Shown in pieces: positions 49,399-58,906 of a stretch of DNA of 64,000 nt. A program made the position numbers and the translations under genes. The stretch covers positions 31,399 through 95,398 of the forward strand of contig JANYKL010000145.1 of the NCBI GenBank assembly GCA_025361625.1, in the 5' to 3' direction. The notes beneath the pieces are model-generated. The model ran no database searches. It saw only the letters and a program-made list of their open reading frames with translations, and had not been told where the DNA came from. Source of the DNA: Acidobacteriaceae bacterium. Lineage in GTDB: Bacteria > Acidobacteriota > Terriglobia > Terriglobales > Acidobacteriaceae. The number at the start of each line of letters is the position of its first letter. Position 1 is the first letter of the stretch.

Positions 49399-52002
49399 AT
49401 GAGATTACAATTCCTACCGACAATATTAGGGCTGGCGATGGCGCTCCCAAGCGCGATGGTAGCCCAAAATCAGTATCCGGACGATCAGTCCCAAGACCAG
49501 TATTCAAAGCCGTCGCCGAACGTGGCGGTGCAGGACGATCAGGGTTATCAAAATTCGGCCAATCAAGACGCCAATCAAAACCACGACCAACAATCCGCAG
49601 ACCGTTCGTATGACCAGCCTGCCGATCACAACAACACTTATCCGAGCAACACCCATCAGAGCAGCGCTGATCAGGATTATGGCCAAACCTCCGATCGGAA
49701 TTACGACCGAACCTATGATCAAAATTCCAATCAAAGCGATCAAAGCTATGATCAAAATTATGACCAGAGCTATGATCAGCAATCGAACCGCTCTAACGAC
49801 CAAAATGCGTACGATCAAGGCTCCTACGACCAGCCTTCGACGAATCGTGGTCCGGCTGACCCCGGCCTTAATAGCAACAATAGCGGCTATAACGAGCCAA
49901 GCTATAACACGCCCGCTCCCGAAGAAAATAATGTTGTCGCGCGCGTCAGCGTGATAAAGGGCGATGTTTCGACGCAAGCGAGCGGCCAGAGTTGGACCGC
50001 AGCCGCTGTGAACGCTCCAGTTGTGAACGGAGACAGCATTTCGACCGGCGACAAATCACGAGCCGAACTGCAGCTCGACTTCGCCAACACGCTGCGTCTT
50101 TCGGAGCATTCACAAGCGAACATCACGCAGCTCACGCGCTCGCAAATCCAGATTCAACTCGCCAATGGAATGGCCAACTACTCCGTTTTTGGAAATAGCG
50201 ACGCCACGGCGGAAATCGACGCGCCTAATGTCGCCATCCGAACCGAGAAGCGTGATTCCAGCTTCCGTATTCTTGTCACGGGCGACGATCACACCGAAGT
50301 TTTGGTTCGCAAAGGTGAAGTTGAGATCACGACCCAGCAGGGCGGCACGCGCGTAAGCGAAGGCCAATTCATTACGATTCAGGGGGTAGGCGATCAAGCG
50401 CAGTACAAGATCGGTGCGGCTCCCGATCGCGATGATTTTGATCAATGGAACTCCGACCGCGACAGCTTGATTCTGAATGCTGCTTCGCGCAAGCACACCG
50501 ATCCCTACTACGTTGGCACTGAAGACCTCGACGCGCACGGAACCTGGTCCGACGTTGCTGATTATGGAGAAGTTTGGCGTCCCAACGATGTGAGCTCGGA
50601 TTGGGCTCCATACCGCGATGGCCGCTGGGTATATGAGCCTTACTGGGGATGGACCTGGGTTTCGGCTGATTCCTGGGGATGGGCTCCTTATCACTATGGC
50701 CGCTGGATGATGATTGATGGCGGCTGGGGATGGTGGCCTGGACCGATTTACGGAAACGCTTTCTATCGTCCAATCTGGGCGCCGGCTTATGTTTCATTCT
50801 TCGGTGGCGGATTCGGCGTGGGCTTTGGTTTCGGCGGCGGCTGGGGTTCGATCGGATGGTTGCCTCTTGGACCGTGTGACCATTTCTACCCTTGGTATGG
50901 ACGGTTTGGTGGACGCTTCGGTGTCTACGGCTTCGATCGATTCAACCGAGGCGGATTTGCTGCGCTTCATGGCGGCAACCGTTATTCAAACGTGAATCTT
51001 GCCTTACACAATGCGAACTTCCGCGGGGCGACCTCGGTATCGGGACGCGAATTCGGAACCGGACACATGAGGGCCCATGCGATGTCTCACAACGAACTGC
51101 GGAACGCGCGCTTTACAGCCGGCCGGGTGCCGGTGAATCCGAGTCGCGAAAGCTATTCGGCAACTGGACGCGCCGCGGCGCCCTCCACAATGCACAATGG
51201 TGCGCTGAATCAACGTTTCTTTTCGAGCCGCGGATTTGTATCGGCCAACTCGAATCGTACGGCGGCAAATCGGGCAGTGGCAAATGGACGTGAGTCCGGC
51301 CGGGTTATGAATCGACCCATGCCGCAGACAGGCACCAATCGCAGTTTTGACCGTCCAAACCAGGGTTCGTCGGCGCGCGGTAATTCTGCTTCGGCGAATA
51401 GGCCGAGCGGAACGAATAACGGCGGATGGCAGAAGTTCTCGACGATGCCTCCGCGAACGTCTTCACCGTCTTCAGGACGTGGGTCGGTGTCGAGGTCGGG
51501 CTCAGGTTCGGTCTCAAGTGATCGGCCACCGTCCGCCAGCTCAAGCCGAGGTTCCTATCGCTCGTCCTCTCCGCGCAGCGCATCGCCTGAAGGCCGGAGC
51601 TATGGAGCTCCAAGCCGCAGCTACGGATCAGAAGGGCGCAGCTATAGCGCACCGCCGAGCCGCAGCTCCAGCCATAGCTATGGTTCGGAAGGCCGCACTT
51701 ATAGCGCTCCTCCAAGCCGGAGCTCAAACCGAAGTTATGGATCAGATAGCCGCGAGTACGGTAGTTCGCGACCTACGCTTAATATGAGGCAGCCGATCGT
51801 CGCTCCACGCTCCAACAGCGGTGGTGGATACGGCGGTGGACGTTCGGCTCCGAGCTACGGCGGTGGCGGGGCTCCTTCGCATTCGGCTCCGAGTTACGGT
51901 GGCGCCCATTCGGCTCCGAGCGGCGGCAGTTCTCCCCACGGAGGAAGCTCAGCGCCGCATGGCAACAACAACAGTTCCCATGGCAACGGGCATGGGCAGT
52001 AA
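49399..52002 (+). CDS. secreted FecR-domain / DUF6600-like repeat-rich protein
   Basis: Likely ATG at 49399 with signal peptide; YDQ/NQ-rich repeats; FecR-like VSVIKGDVSTQ...; WAPYRDGRWVYEPYWGWTWVSADSWGWAPYHYGRW; C-terminal SYGSEGRSYSAPPSRSS repeats. Confidence 0.83.
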   Translation: MRLQFLPTILGLAMALPSAMVAQNQYPDDQSQDQYSKPSPNVAVQDDQGYQNSANQDANQNHDQQSADRSYDQPADHNNTYPSNTHQSSADQDYGQTSDRNYDRTYDQNSNQSDQSYDQNYDQSYDQQSNRSNDQNAYDQGSYDQPSTNRGPADPGLNSNNSGYNEPSYNTPAPEENNVVARVSVIKGDVSTQASGQSWTAAAVNAPVVNGDSISTGDKSRAELQLDFANTLRLSEHSQANITQLTRSQIQIQLANGMANYSVFGNSDATAEIDAPNVAIRTEKRDSSFRILVTGDDHTEVLVRKGEVEITTQQGGTRVSEGQFITIQGVGDQAQYKIGAAPDRDDFDQWNSDRDSLILNAASRKHTDPYYVGTEDLDAHGTWSDVADYGEVWRPNDVSSDWAPYRDGRWVYEPYWGWTWVSADSWGWAPYHYGRWMMIDGGWGWWPGPIYGNAFYRPIWAPAYVSFFGGGFGVGFGFGGGWGSIGWLPLGPCDHFYPWYGRFGGRFGVYGFDRFNRGGFAALHGGNRYSNVNLALHNANFRGATSVSGREFGTGHMRAHAMSHNELRNARFTAGRVPVNPSRESYSATGRAAAPSTMHNGALNQRFFSSRGFVSANSNRTAANRAVANGRESGRVMNRPMPQTGTNRSFDRPNQGSSARGNSASANRPSGTNNGGWQKFSTMPPRTSSPSSGRGSVSRSGSGSVSSDRPPSASSSRGSYRSSSPRSASPEGRSYGAPSRSYGSEGRSYSAPPSRSSSHSYGSEGRTYSAPPSRSSNRSYGSDSREYGSSRPTLNMRQPIVAPRSNSGGGYGGGRSAPSYGGGGAPSHSAPSYGGAHSAPSGGSSPHGGSSAPHGNNNSSHGNGHGQ
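51598..51770 (+). repeat. intragenic approximately 57-nt (19-aa) repeats
   Basis: SYGSEGRSYSAPPSRSSSH / SYGSEGRTYSAPPSRSSNR / SYGSDSREYGSS. Confidence 0.75.
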
Positions 52003-52077
52003 ATTTATGCTGGATTCTTGGCCAGTATAGAGCGGTAATAGCGGTTGGTACAGCAGGTCACAGCGACACTCTACCCA

Positions 52078-52118
52078 ACAGCCGGCCACGCAAACTGCGT
52101 GAGCCGGCTGTTTTTTTT
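52078..52118 (+). terminator. strong Rho-independent terminator after the DUF6600-like gene
   Basis: ACAGCCGGC-C-ACGCA-AAC-TGCGT-GA-GCCGGCTGT followed by TTTTTTT. Confidence 0.88.
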
Positions 52119-52207
52119 CAGTCGGAACGAGTTACGAGGTTACTCACAATTCCCCCCGCTTCCGTAAGGAAAAATTTGAGCCGCAAATCATCTGACTCAA
52201 AGGACCT

Positions 52208-54079
52208 CTAAGGCAAGTAATAACGAAACGAAGTCAGCAACATGTTTTCGACCCCGTGAGGGCTTACGAACGTTCCAGCCGCTGGCCCCGTTCCCGCCCA
52301 GGCGTTGCGGACCACGTAAGAGTACTGTGGGCCGAACTGGATTCTGCCCTTGGAGCCGTTATACGGTTTGATCCAGAAGCCGAACGTACCTTCGATCAAA
52401 CTCTGCGTGTTTGCGCTACAACTGCCGAGCCCGCCGAAAGAAAATCCGTTGCCGCTCCCCGGTGCGCTTTCCGCATAGCAACCGGAGTCAGAGAAAGATG
52501 GAGAGCCGTATCCCACCGCCGCAAGTTTTGCGTTGGCGAAATCTGTCGCATAATGTCGCTTCACGTACTCTTCGCCGCCGTTCATATAAAGATCAAACTT
52601 TGGGGCGTGGTATTCGAGCGTGACGAGGCCCTGATAGCTCCCGAGAGGAGCCAGGGTTCCATCCGGGTTGACGGTCGAATCCGGCAAGCCTCCCGCGCCG
52701 TAGCGCCCGATGCCCTTGCCGTAGAGACCGTGAACGGCGAAATCCACGTGTTTCGCAATCGTGAAGCGGGCATTGCCGCCAACTCCGCCAGCATTCCTTG
52801 AATTGTTATAGGCGGCGAACGATGAGCCACCCGAGCCACACAGGGTTGGGTTGAGCGCCGGTTCCACGCAAGGGTAGACGCGATCACGGAAGCGGCTGAA
52901 AATGCCGAAGACTTCGTAGTGTCCGAAGCCCGGTTCAAACGCGGCCTTTACGATGACGTCAGGCATGGCATTGAATGAGTAATTGGCGAGGGCCGTTCCA
53001 GTCGGAGTGCCGCCACCGTTGTAAAGGCCACCGCTGGCTCCCGGCGAGCCCACAGCAAAGTTCGCGGCGTTGCCGCTGGCTGCTAAAGTTGTCTGCGGAT
53101 TTTCCAGCGAAGCCGCGAGCCAGAAGTGATTTCCAAAGTTCTGCGCCAGTCGGAACCCAAACTGCCTGGCCCAGCTGAATCCGACCACGTATTGAGCATC
53201 GATCGTCATCGGCAAGGCTTCCGATCTGTTGTCGACGCCCTTCTTGGTTTCGGTGACGAGGCTCCACATCTGGCCGCCCGTAACCGAGAAGCCGTTGGCG
53301 AAGGCCGCTTGTCCCCAGGCTTGCCGCTGACGCAGGCTATAACTGTTGCTCTGGTTGTTGTTCGAGGTCACGCCAGCCGAGAGAAAATCAGCTTCGTAGT
53401 AGCCGCTCAGCTTGACGTCGTGAAGATTGCCTTCGGCGAGCATTGAAATGCGCGACTGCCGCCCCGATCCGAAGAATTCTGAAATCTTGTTGGTGCCGCT
53501 TCCCGGCATGGCCACGCTGTTGAGTGGAGTGTTCACGTCTGCCCCCAAAGCGCGATTCCGATAAACACCTTCCGCCGCCAGAAAGCCGCCGGGAGTAAGC
53601 ATGATGCCCTTGAAGTGAACAGATGTTGGGTTTTCGAATAGCTCCTTCACACTTTTTTGCTGTTCCTGAATGTTCAGCGCGTTGTTGGTTGCAGTCGTCT
53701 TCAAGTCCGTCACGTCGCTCTTGATGGCGACAACAGTTTGTTGTTGTTCCGCGGTTTGCGTAGCCACCGAATCCGCTTTGGATTGCGCCTGGGTCGCGGC
53801 GCTCTGGCTTTGATCGATGCGTTGCTCTAGTTGTTGAATGTGCTGGTCACGAGTTTGCACCTGATCGCTGAGTTGCCGAATTTGTTGTTGCTGCGCATCC
53901 ATTGCCTTCTTAAGTTCGCTAAGCTGCTCTGAAACTGTAGGGCCAGCTTCTCTGGCTACCGCCTTCTTGCGCGGGCTTTTAGGCGTAGCCGCCGTGGTGG
54001 TCTTAACTTGCGGGGCTTGCGCTGAGAGAACGCCACTTGCAAGCGTCATCGACAGCATCACAGCCATGAAATGCTTCAT
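52208..54079 (-). CDS. outer-membrane porin-like protein with N-terminal periplasmic coiled coil
   Basis: Likely ATG at 54079; signal peptide, Gln-rich coiled coil, then beta-barrel-like region ending in aromatic FRYYLP. Confidence 0.72.
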   Translation of the reverse strand: MKHFMAVMLSMTLASGVLSAQAPQVKTTTAATPKSPRKKAVAREAGPTVSEQLSELKKAMDAQQQQIRQLSDQVQTRDQHIQQLEQRIDQSQSAATQAQSKADSVATQTAEQQQTVVAIKSDVTDLKTTATNNALNIQEQQKSVKELFENPTSVHFKGIMLTPGGFLAAEGVYRNRALGADVNTPLNSVAMPGSGTNKISEFFGSGRQSRISMLAEGNLHDVKLSGYYEADFLSAGVTSNNNQSNSYSLRQRQAWGQAAFANGFSVTGGQMWSLVTETKKGVDNRSEALPMTIDAQYVVGFSWARQFGFRLAQNFGNHFWLAASLENPQTTLAASGNAANFAVGSPGASGGLYNGGGTPTGTALANYSFNAMPDVIVKAAFEPGFGHYEVFGIFSRFRDRVYPCVEPALNPTLCGSGGSSFAAYNNSRNAGGVGGNARFTIAKHVDFAVHGLYGKGIGRYGAGGLPDSTVNPDGTLAPLGSYQGLVTLEYHAPKFDLYMNGGEEYVKRHYATDFANAKLAAVGYGSPSFSDSGCYAESAPGSGNGFSFGGLGSCSANTQSLIEGTFGFWIKPYNGSKGRIQFGPQYSYVVRNAWAGTGPAAGTFVSPHGVENMLLTSFRYYLP

Positions 54080-54141
54080 TGTTTTTGTCTCCTGAAAAAT
54101 ACAGTGCCGGTTGTAGGCAAAGCCAGCCGCGCACAACTACG

Positions 54142-54178
54142 GCTACGGTCCATTGCGAGTGAGCAATGAACCCGTAGC
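54142..54178. other. strong hairpin upstream of the porin-like gene
   Basis: GCTACGG-TC-CATTGC-GAGTGA-GCAATG-AAC-CCGTAGC. Confidence 0.6.
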
Positions 54179-54282
54179 GTAGTCGATGATTTGTTAATAA
54201 CGGGTTACGATTCGTTGAAAATCATGTGAATCGTGAACTATCGGGAAGGCGCGAGAATTATGCGGAGAGTTACTAAATCGAG

Positions 54283-55971
54283 CTACACCAAATCTTCGCC
54301 TTTCAACTCGGCCGCTCCTGTTTTCCACGCTTTGAGAAATTCCTGTTCGACAAACCACGCGTCGGAGTCTTTGCCTTGGGCTTCCAAGGCCTGATGCAGA
54401 CCAAATAGCGATCTCGGGTTGCGCAGGTTTCTGCCTAAGTCGTCCCGAAAAACCTGTTCTGCCGATTTTGCATCTCCCGCCATAAGCAAGGCTCCCCCGA
54501 GCGATTCACGTACTGGGAAAAACCAATCTTGCGGCTCGTCATACTTTAGTCCGTCCTGCACCGCTACCCCTTCGCGCAACATCGCTACGGCAGAGGCCGT
54601 ATCCTTTTTCGCCAATGCTATTTGCCCGCCGAGAACATTTTCAGCAATCTTCAAAATGTCTTTCGTCTTGTTGTTGATAGGCATCTGGAATATTTGATCG
54701 GGAGAAGTGGCTCTTTCCGCTTCCGAAACAATTTTGTACTCGGCTTCGGCCCCTGCAATGTTTCCTTTTCCCGCAAGCGCCATGCCCCGGGCGAAGTGCC
54801 AAAAGCCCACCGCCGCCTTCATCGCCGCGTCGGGTTCCTTCATCGCGAGGATCGCGTCCCACTTGTGAAAGCGGACGTTGACAGCCATGGGAATTGTCAT
54901 GAAACCCTCGAGCGGAGGCATTTCTTTGACGGCGGGTCCGACGTGGGCCGCCAACATGTCAGCCGCCTTCCGCGCTTCTTCGTAGTCGCCAACCATGGCC
55001 GAGCACATGGCAATGAAGTGCAAGTTGTGGCTGTAATACATCATGGGATAAATGCCCTGAGCGCCGGATTTTTCGATGTAAGCGCGGTCAACAGCGGCGG
55101 CTTCCTGATTGGTCTTCGCCGCCGCAGCGTAATCGCCAGTCCTGATGTACACATGCGCCGGCATGTGGACGATGTGTCCTGCGGCAGGCGCGATCTTCGC
55201 CAGGCGATTTGCCCCCGCGAGCGCGCGCTCGGGCGAATTTGACGCTTCGACGGTATGGATGTAGTAGTGCAACGCGCCGAGATGATTCGGATCTCGCTTG
55301 ATAACGGATTCAAGCGTCGCAACGATCTCCTCCGTTCCCGCCTCGGGCGTGCCATCGCGCCGCCACAAACCCCATGGGTGCAGATTCATCCCTGATTCCG
55401 CAAACAGCGTGGCGGCATCGAGATGATCCGGATTACCCTTCATTACTTCGCGCATTGCATCGTGATATTCCTCCGCGGCTTTGTGTAAATCTGATTTTGG
55501 ATCGGCAGGGAAACGCTTCGCCATCGCCTGAATGTAGCCACGCTCAGCCTCGTTTGCGCCCTCGCTCAGATCGACAGCCTTCTGAACGGCATCATGCGCT
55601 CGCTTGAAGCGCTCTTCGCTCGCGGGATCGTTATAGTTGGGGCCAATCGCTTCTGCTTCTCCCCAATAAGCCATTGCCAGCTTCGGATCAAGCTCTGCTG
55701 CTCTCTGAAACGAGCGCTGAGCTTCGTCGTGGTTGAACGCGTAGATGAGACGTAGCCCCTGATCGAAAAACTCCTGCGCCTGTTTATTTTTTGTCGAGAC
55801 TGGATGATGTAGATCGCCCAATCCCTGCACCAGGGTCGTGGGCTTTGCTTTTGCCATTTGGTGAGTTTGGGCATCGGTCGTCGGGGCGAGTGTAACCAAT
55901 GCAAAGACAAAAATCAGAAACTGACAGAGAAACAGACAGAGCGAATTAGAGTTAGGCATCTTAGATTTCAT
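54283..55971 (-). CDS. secreted tetratricopeptide-repeat protein
   Basis: 562 aa; FDQGLRLIYAFNHDEAQRSFQRAAELDPKLAMAYWGEAEAIGPNYNDP and further TPR-like helices. Confidence 0.82.
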   Translation of the reverse strand: MKSKMPNSNSLCLFLCQFLIFVFALVTLAPTTDAQTHQMAKAKPTTLVQGLGDLHHPVSTKNKQAQEFFDQGLRLIYAFNHDEAQRSFQRAAELDPKLAMAYWGEAEAIGPNYNDPASEERFKRAHDAVQKAVDLSEGANEAERGYIQAMAKRFPADPKSDLHKAAEEYHDAMREVMKGNPDHLDAATLFAESGMNLHPWGLWRRDGTPEAGTEEIVATLESVIKRDPNHLGALHYYIHTVEASNSPERALAGANRLAKIAPAAGHIVHMPAHVYIRTGDYAAAAKTNQEAAAVDRAYIEKSGAQGIYPMMYYSHNLHFIAMCSAMVGDYEEARKAADMLAAHVGPAVKEMPPLEGFMTIPMAVNVRFHKWDAILAMKEPDAAMKAAVGFWHFARGMALAGKGNIAGAEAEYKIVSEAERATSPDQIFQMPINNKTKDILKIAENVLGGQIALAKKDTASAVAMLREGVAVQDGLKYDEPQDWFFPVRESLGGALLMAGDAKSAEQVFRDDLGRNLRNPRSLFGLHQALEAQGKDSDAWFVEQEFLKAWKTGAAELKGEDLV

Positions 55972-56277
55972 ACAGAATTCCTCCTGAAGCGATACGGCCT
56001 TTGGCAGATCGTTTACATACGCCCGCGTGACCTAGGGCGCATTTGTACAGAACTCGGCCCCAGAAACATTCGTCTTAACCCGTCCCCTGCAGGACAGGCT
56101 CAAAAAATTAGCAATCAATCAGTCAGCGGCAACAGTGTACGGCTGGTTTCATCCCAAATGTTTACGCTTTCAATTTCGCTCAGCAGCACGAAACAGCACA
56201 TTGTGAAACATCGCTTGGGCAAGCAGATTTTATTCCGCGCCATGTTACAGCGAATCAACCGTAAGCAGAAGTAAATT

Positions 56278-57564
56278 TTGCGTGAAGCTCGCGCGCCGCT
56301 GTTAAGCTCATCACCAGTGGATGCGCCGCATAACCCCGAAGCGTTAAAACACACGTGCGATGTGATCGTCCTTGGCGCGGGCGCTGCCGGCCTGATGTGC
56401 GCCATCGAAGCGGGCAAACGCGGTCGTCGCGTGCTCGTCCTCGAACGCGCGGAACGTATAGGCAAAAAGATACTCATCTCCGGCGGAAGTCGTTGTAATT
56501 TCACCAATTTGCATACATCACCCGACAATTTCCTGTCGGCGAATCCTCATTTCTCTAAGTCTGCGTTGGCCCGTTACCAACCGTCCGATTTCATACGTTT
56601 GGTCGAAAAGCACGCCATCGCTTATCACGAAAAAAAACTAGGCCAATTGTTTTGTGACCGTGCCGCGAGCGACATTACATCGATGTTAGAGGCTGAGTGC
56701 CGCGCTTCGGGCGTCGAAATTCATCTCAACGCAAAAATCAAGTCGGTCAACATGGACGATGAACGTCCCCAAGCTTTCGGGGTAACCACCGATAGCTCTG
56801 TATTTTTTGCCTCCAGGCTAGTCGTCGCCACGGGCGGACTGTCAATCGCGAAGATAGGCGCAACCTCGTTTGGCTATGATCTCGCGCGCCAGTTTGGTTT
56901 GAGTATCGTGGAACCGCGCCCAGCTCTCGTCCCCCTGACCTTCACCGAGCGCGATCGCAAACGCTGGTGCGACCTTGCGGGAGTGTCGACGGAGGTGATC
57001 GCTTCGGCAATCGTACCCTCCGCGAGCGTCGCCCCAGCGGGCCCTGACTCCAGAAAGCAGCATCAATTCCGCGAACAGATGCTCGTAACCCACCGCGGGC
57101 TCAGTGGCCCCGCCGTTTTGCAAATGTCTTCTTATTGGAATGGGAAGGACCCAATCTCGCTCGATCTCGCGCCCGGCCGAAATCTCTTAGCCGAACTGCG
57201 AGGCCGCGGACCTCGAGACCATGGAAGCTGGAAGAGTCTTCTAAAAGAAATATTGCCGAAGAGACTGGCCGACCGCTGGCTTGAGACTCATCCTGCTGCG
57301 GGAAACTCAGACCGTGACTTGGCCGCGGCCGAGCAACGGCTGCATAACTGGCAGATCAGACCAGAAGGAACGGAAGGTTACGGCAAAGCCGAAGTCACCG
57401 CGGGCGGGGTTAATACAGATGAGCTATCAGCCAAGACAATGGAATCGCAGAAGCGTTCTGGACTGTTTTTTATCGGAGAAGTGGTGGACGTAACCGGCCA
57501 ACTCGGCGGCTTCAACTTTCAGTGGGCTTGGGCGTCAGGCTATTGTGCAGGGCAGGTGGTGTAG
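56278..57564 (+). CDS. NAD(P)/FAD-dependent oxidoreductase, HI0933/YhiN-like family
   Basis: 428 aa; VIVLGAGAAGLMCAIEAGKRGRRVLVLERAERIGKKILISGGSRCNFTN; GEVVDVTGQLGGFNFQWAWASGYCAG. Confidence 0.93.
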   Translation: MREARAPLLSSSPVDAPHNPEALKHTCDVIVLGAGAAGLMCAIEAGKRGRRVLVLERAERIGKKILISGGSRCNFTNLHTSPDNFLSANPHFSKSALARYQPSDFIRLVEKHAIAYHEKKLGQLFCDRAASDITSMLEAECRASGVEIHLNAKIKSVNMDDERPQAFGVTTDSSVFFASRLVVATGGLSIAKIGATSFGYDLARQFGLSIVEPRPALVPLTFTERDRKRWCDLAGVSTEVIASAIVPSASVAPAGPDSRKQHQFREQMLVTHRGLSGPAVLQMSSYWNGKDPISLDLAPGRNLLAELRGRGPRDHGSWKSLLKEILPKRLADRWLETHPAAGNSDRDLAAAEQRLHNWQIRPEGTEGYGKAEVTAGGVNTDELSAKTMESQKRSGLFFIGEVVDVTGQLGGFNFQWAWASGYCAGQVV

Positions 57565-57587
57565 CGAACCCAGGTGGTGTAGCGAAC
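57553..57587. repeat. 18-bp tandem duplication across a stop codon
   Basis: CAGGTGGTGTAGCGAAC-C-CAGGTGGTGTAGCGAAC. Confidence 0.9.
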
Positions 57588-57600
57588 GAAGAGCCGAGGT

Positions 57601-58158
57601 TCAGAATTCGGCGCCCTCTCTCATGAACGGCATGCGAGTCAGGATCTCAGCCATTTCTTCCAGTCGCTTGACGTCATCGCTAGAAAAATCCGCTCCAGCC
57701 ACTGAAGCATCAAGGCCCTTGCGCGAGACCTGGACCACACCGATCACAGTCCCGTCGGAATGGGAGACTGGAACTGACATAATCTTCTGAATCGGCATCT
57801 GCTCCAGGCTGCGATCTTCGACTTCAGCGCCGAGTTTCACAGCTTCAAACAAGCTGACGTGCTTCACCCGCATGAACGCGTTAGATACAATCGGAGAGCG
57901 AGTTGCGGCCGTGCGCGCGGCGACGGCTGATCCGCTAAGCGGAAGAACACCGGCAGAGCGTAGCTCCGGCGGATAGATAAATCGTAAGCTTCCTTTCTCA
58001 ATCTTCAGCAAAGCCACTTCGCTGCGGCGGACGTTTAGAATCTGAGCCAGTTTCAAACACACCCGGTCAGAACTCGGGGACTCCGGGAGCATGCTCTCCA
58101 AATCGCTGATCGCAGGTTTCGCTGCCTTCACGGCAAATCCTTGTTTAATGTTCGGCAT
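57601..58158 (-). CDS. GAF-domain protein
   Basis: Likely ATG at 58158; pattern KIMSVPVSHSDGTVIGVVQVSRKG. Confidence 0.75.
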   Translation of the reverse strand: MPNIKQGFAVKAAKPAISDLESMLPESPSSDRVCLKLAQILNVRRSEVALLKIEKGSLRFIYPPELRSAGVLPLSGSAVAARTAATRSPIVSNAFMRVKHVSLFEAVKLGAEVEDRSLEQMPIQKIMSVPVSHSDGTVIGVVQVSRKGLDASVAGADFSSDDVKRLEEMAEILTRMPFMREGAEF

Positions 58159-58424
58159 GATTCTTTCGCTCCCGTTCACGTATGAAAGCGATTGTTCACT
58201 ATCCTGCGATTGAGCTGCACTTCTAGCAAGTTACGAGAGTACCTCTGCCCACAAAAACGGCTCACTTCTGGAGCGCTGAGAGAGACTAATCACGAACTTT
58301 TTTTTCTGCTAGGTAGCGAAATTTTGGTCAACTCTTCCACAGCAAATGGCGTTACTATTTTGTTAGCACCCAACAATTTTAGTACCAGCCAACAACAGAT
58401 TTGGGCATTTCTCAAGGAGTAAGT

Positions 58425-58862
58425 ATGGCTCGAAAAACAACAGGCACCGGTCCTTCCCGCTCTAAGAAGATTTCATCCTCGGTTCCTCCTGTGCCGTCGC
58501 AGGGCGGAGCTGAAATGGGCGACATGGTATCCGCGAAAGAGACTCCAAAAGAAGTCCTGGAATCGCGGAGCTCCAAGTCTTCCATTCCGACGTCTTCCAT
58601 TCCGGTTGCCATTAATGAGCATTCGACGAATCACCATTCGATTACACCACCTTCAAGCCCCTTCAGTTCGTCGGTCCAGGGCTCTTTTCCCCAGAAGGAT
58701 CGCTCCGATGTAGAAGTAGAAATCCGTCAGCGCGCCTATGAACTTTATCTGGAGCGACGAGCGAACGGTAACGGTCGAACCGGGGATCAGCATCAGGATT
58801 GGTTAGACGCTGAGCGCGAAGTGCGATCGCGCACCCCGAGCCGCGAACGCAAGTCGGCGTAA
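58425..58862 (+). CDS. DUF2934 domain protein
   Basis: Likely ATG at 58425; C-terminal VEIRQRAYELYLERRANGNGRTGDQHQDWLDAEREVRSR. Confidence 0.83.
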   Translation: MARKTTGTGPSRSKKISSSVPPVPSQGGAEMGDMVSAKETPKEVLESRSSKSSIPTSSIPVAINEHSTNHHSITPPSSPFSSSVQGSFPQKDRSDVEVEIRQRAYELYLERRANGNGRTGDQHQDWLDAEREVRSRTPSRERKSA

Positions 58863-58906
58863 ACGGCAGGGGTATTTTGGGAAGAATCAGCCAAGGCGCG
58901 GCAACT

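Noticed and set aside
49504-49977. 157-aa Ile/Val-rich ORF resembling a membrane protein
   Set aside because: Complement of the Asp/Gln/Asn repeats in the FecR/DUF6600-like gene, so hydrophobicity is artefactual.
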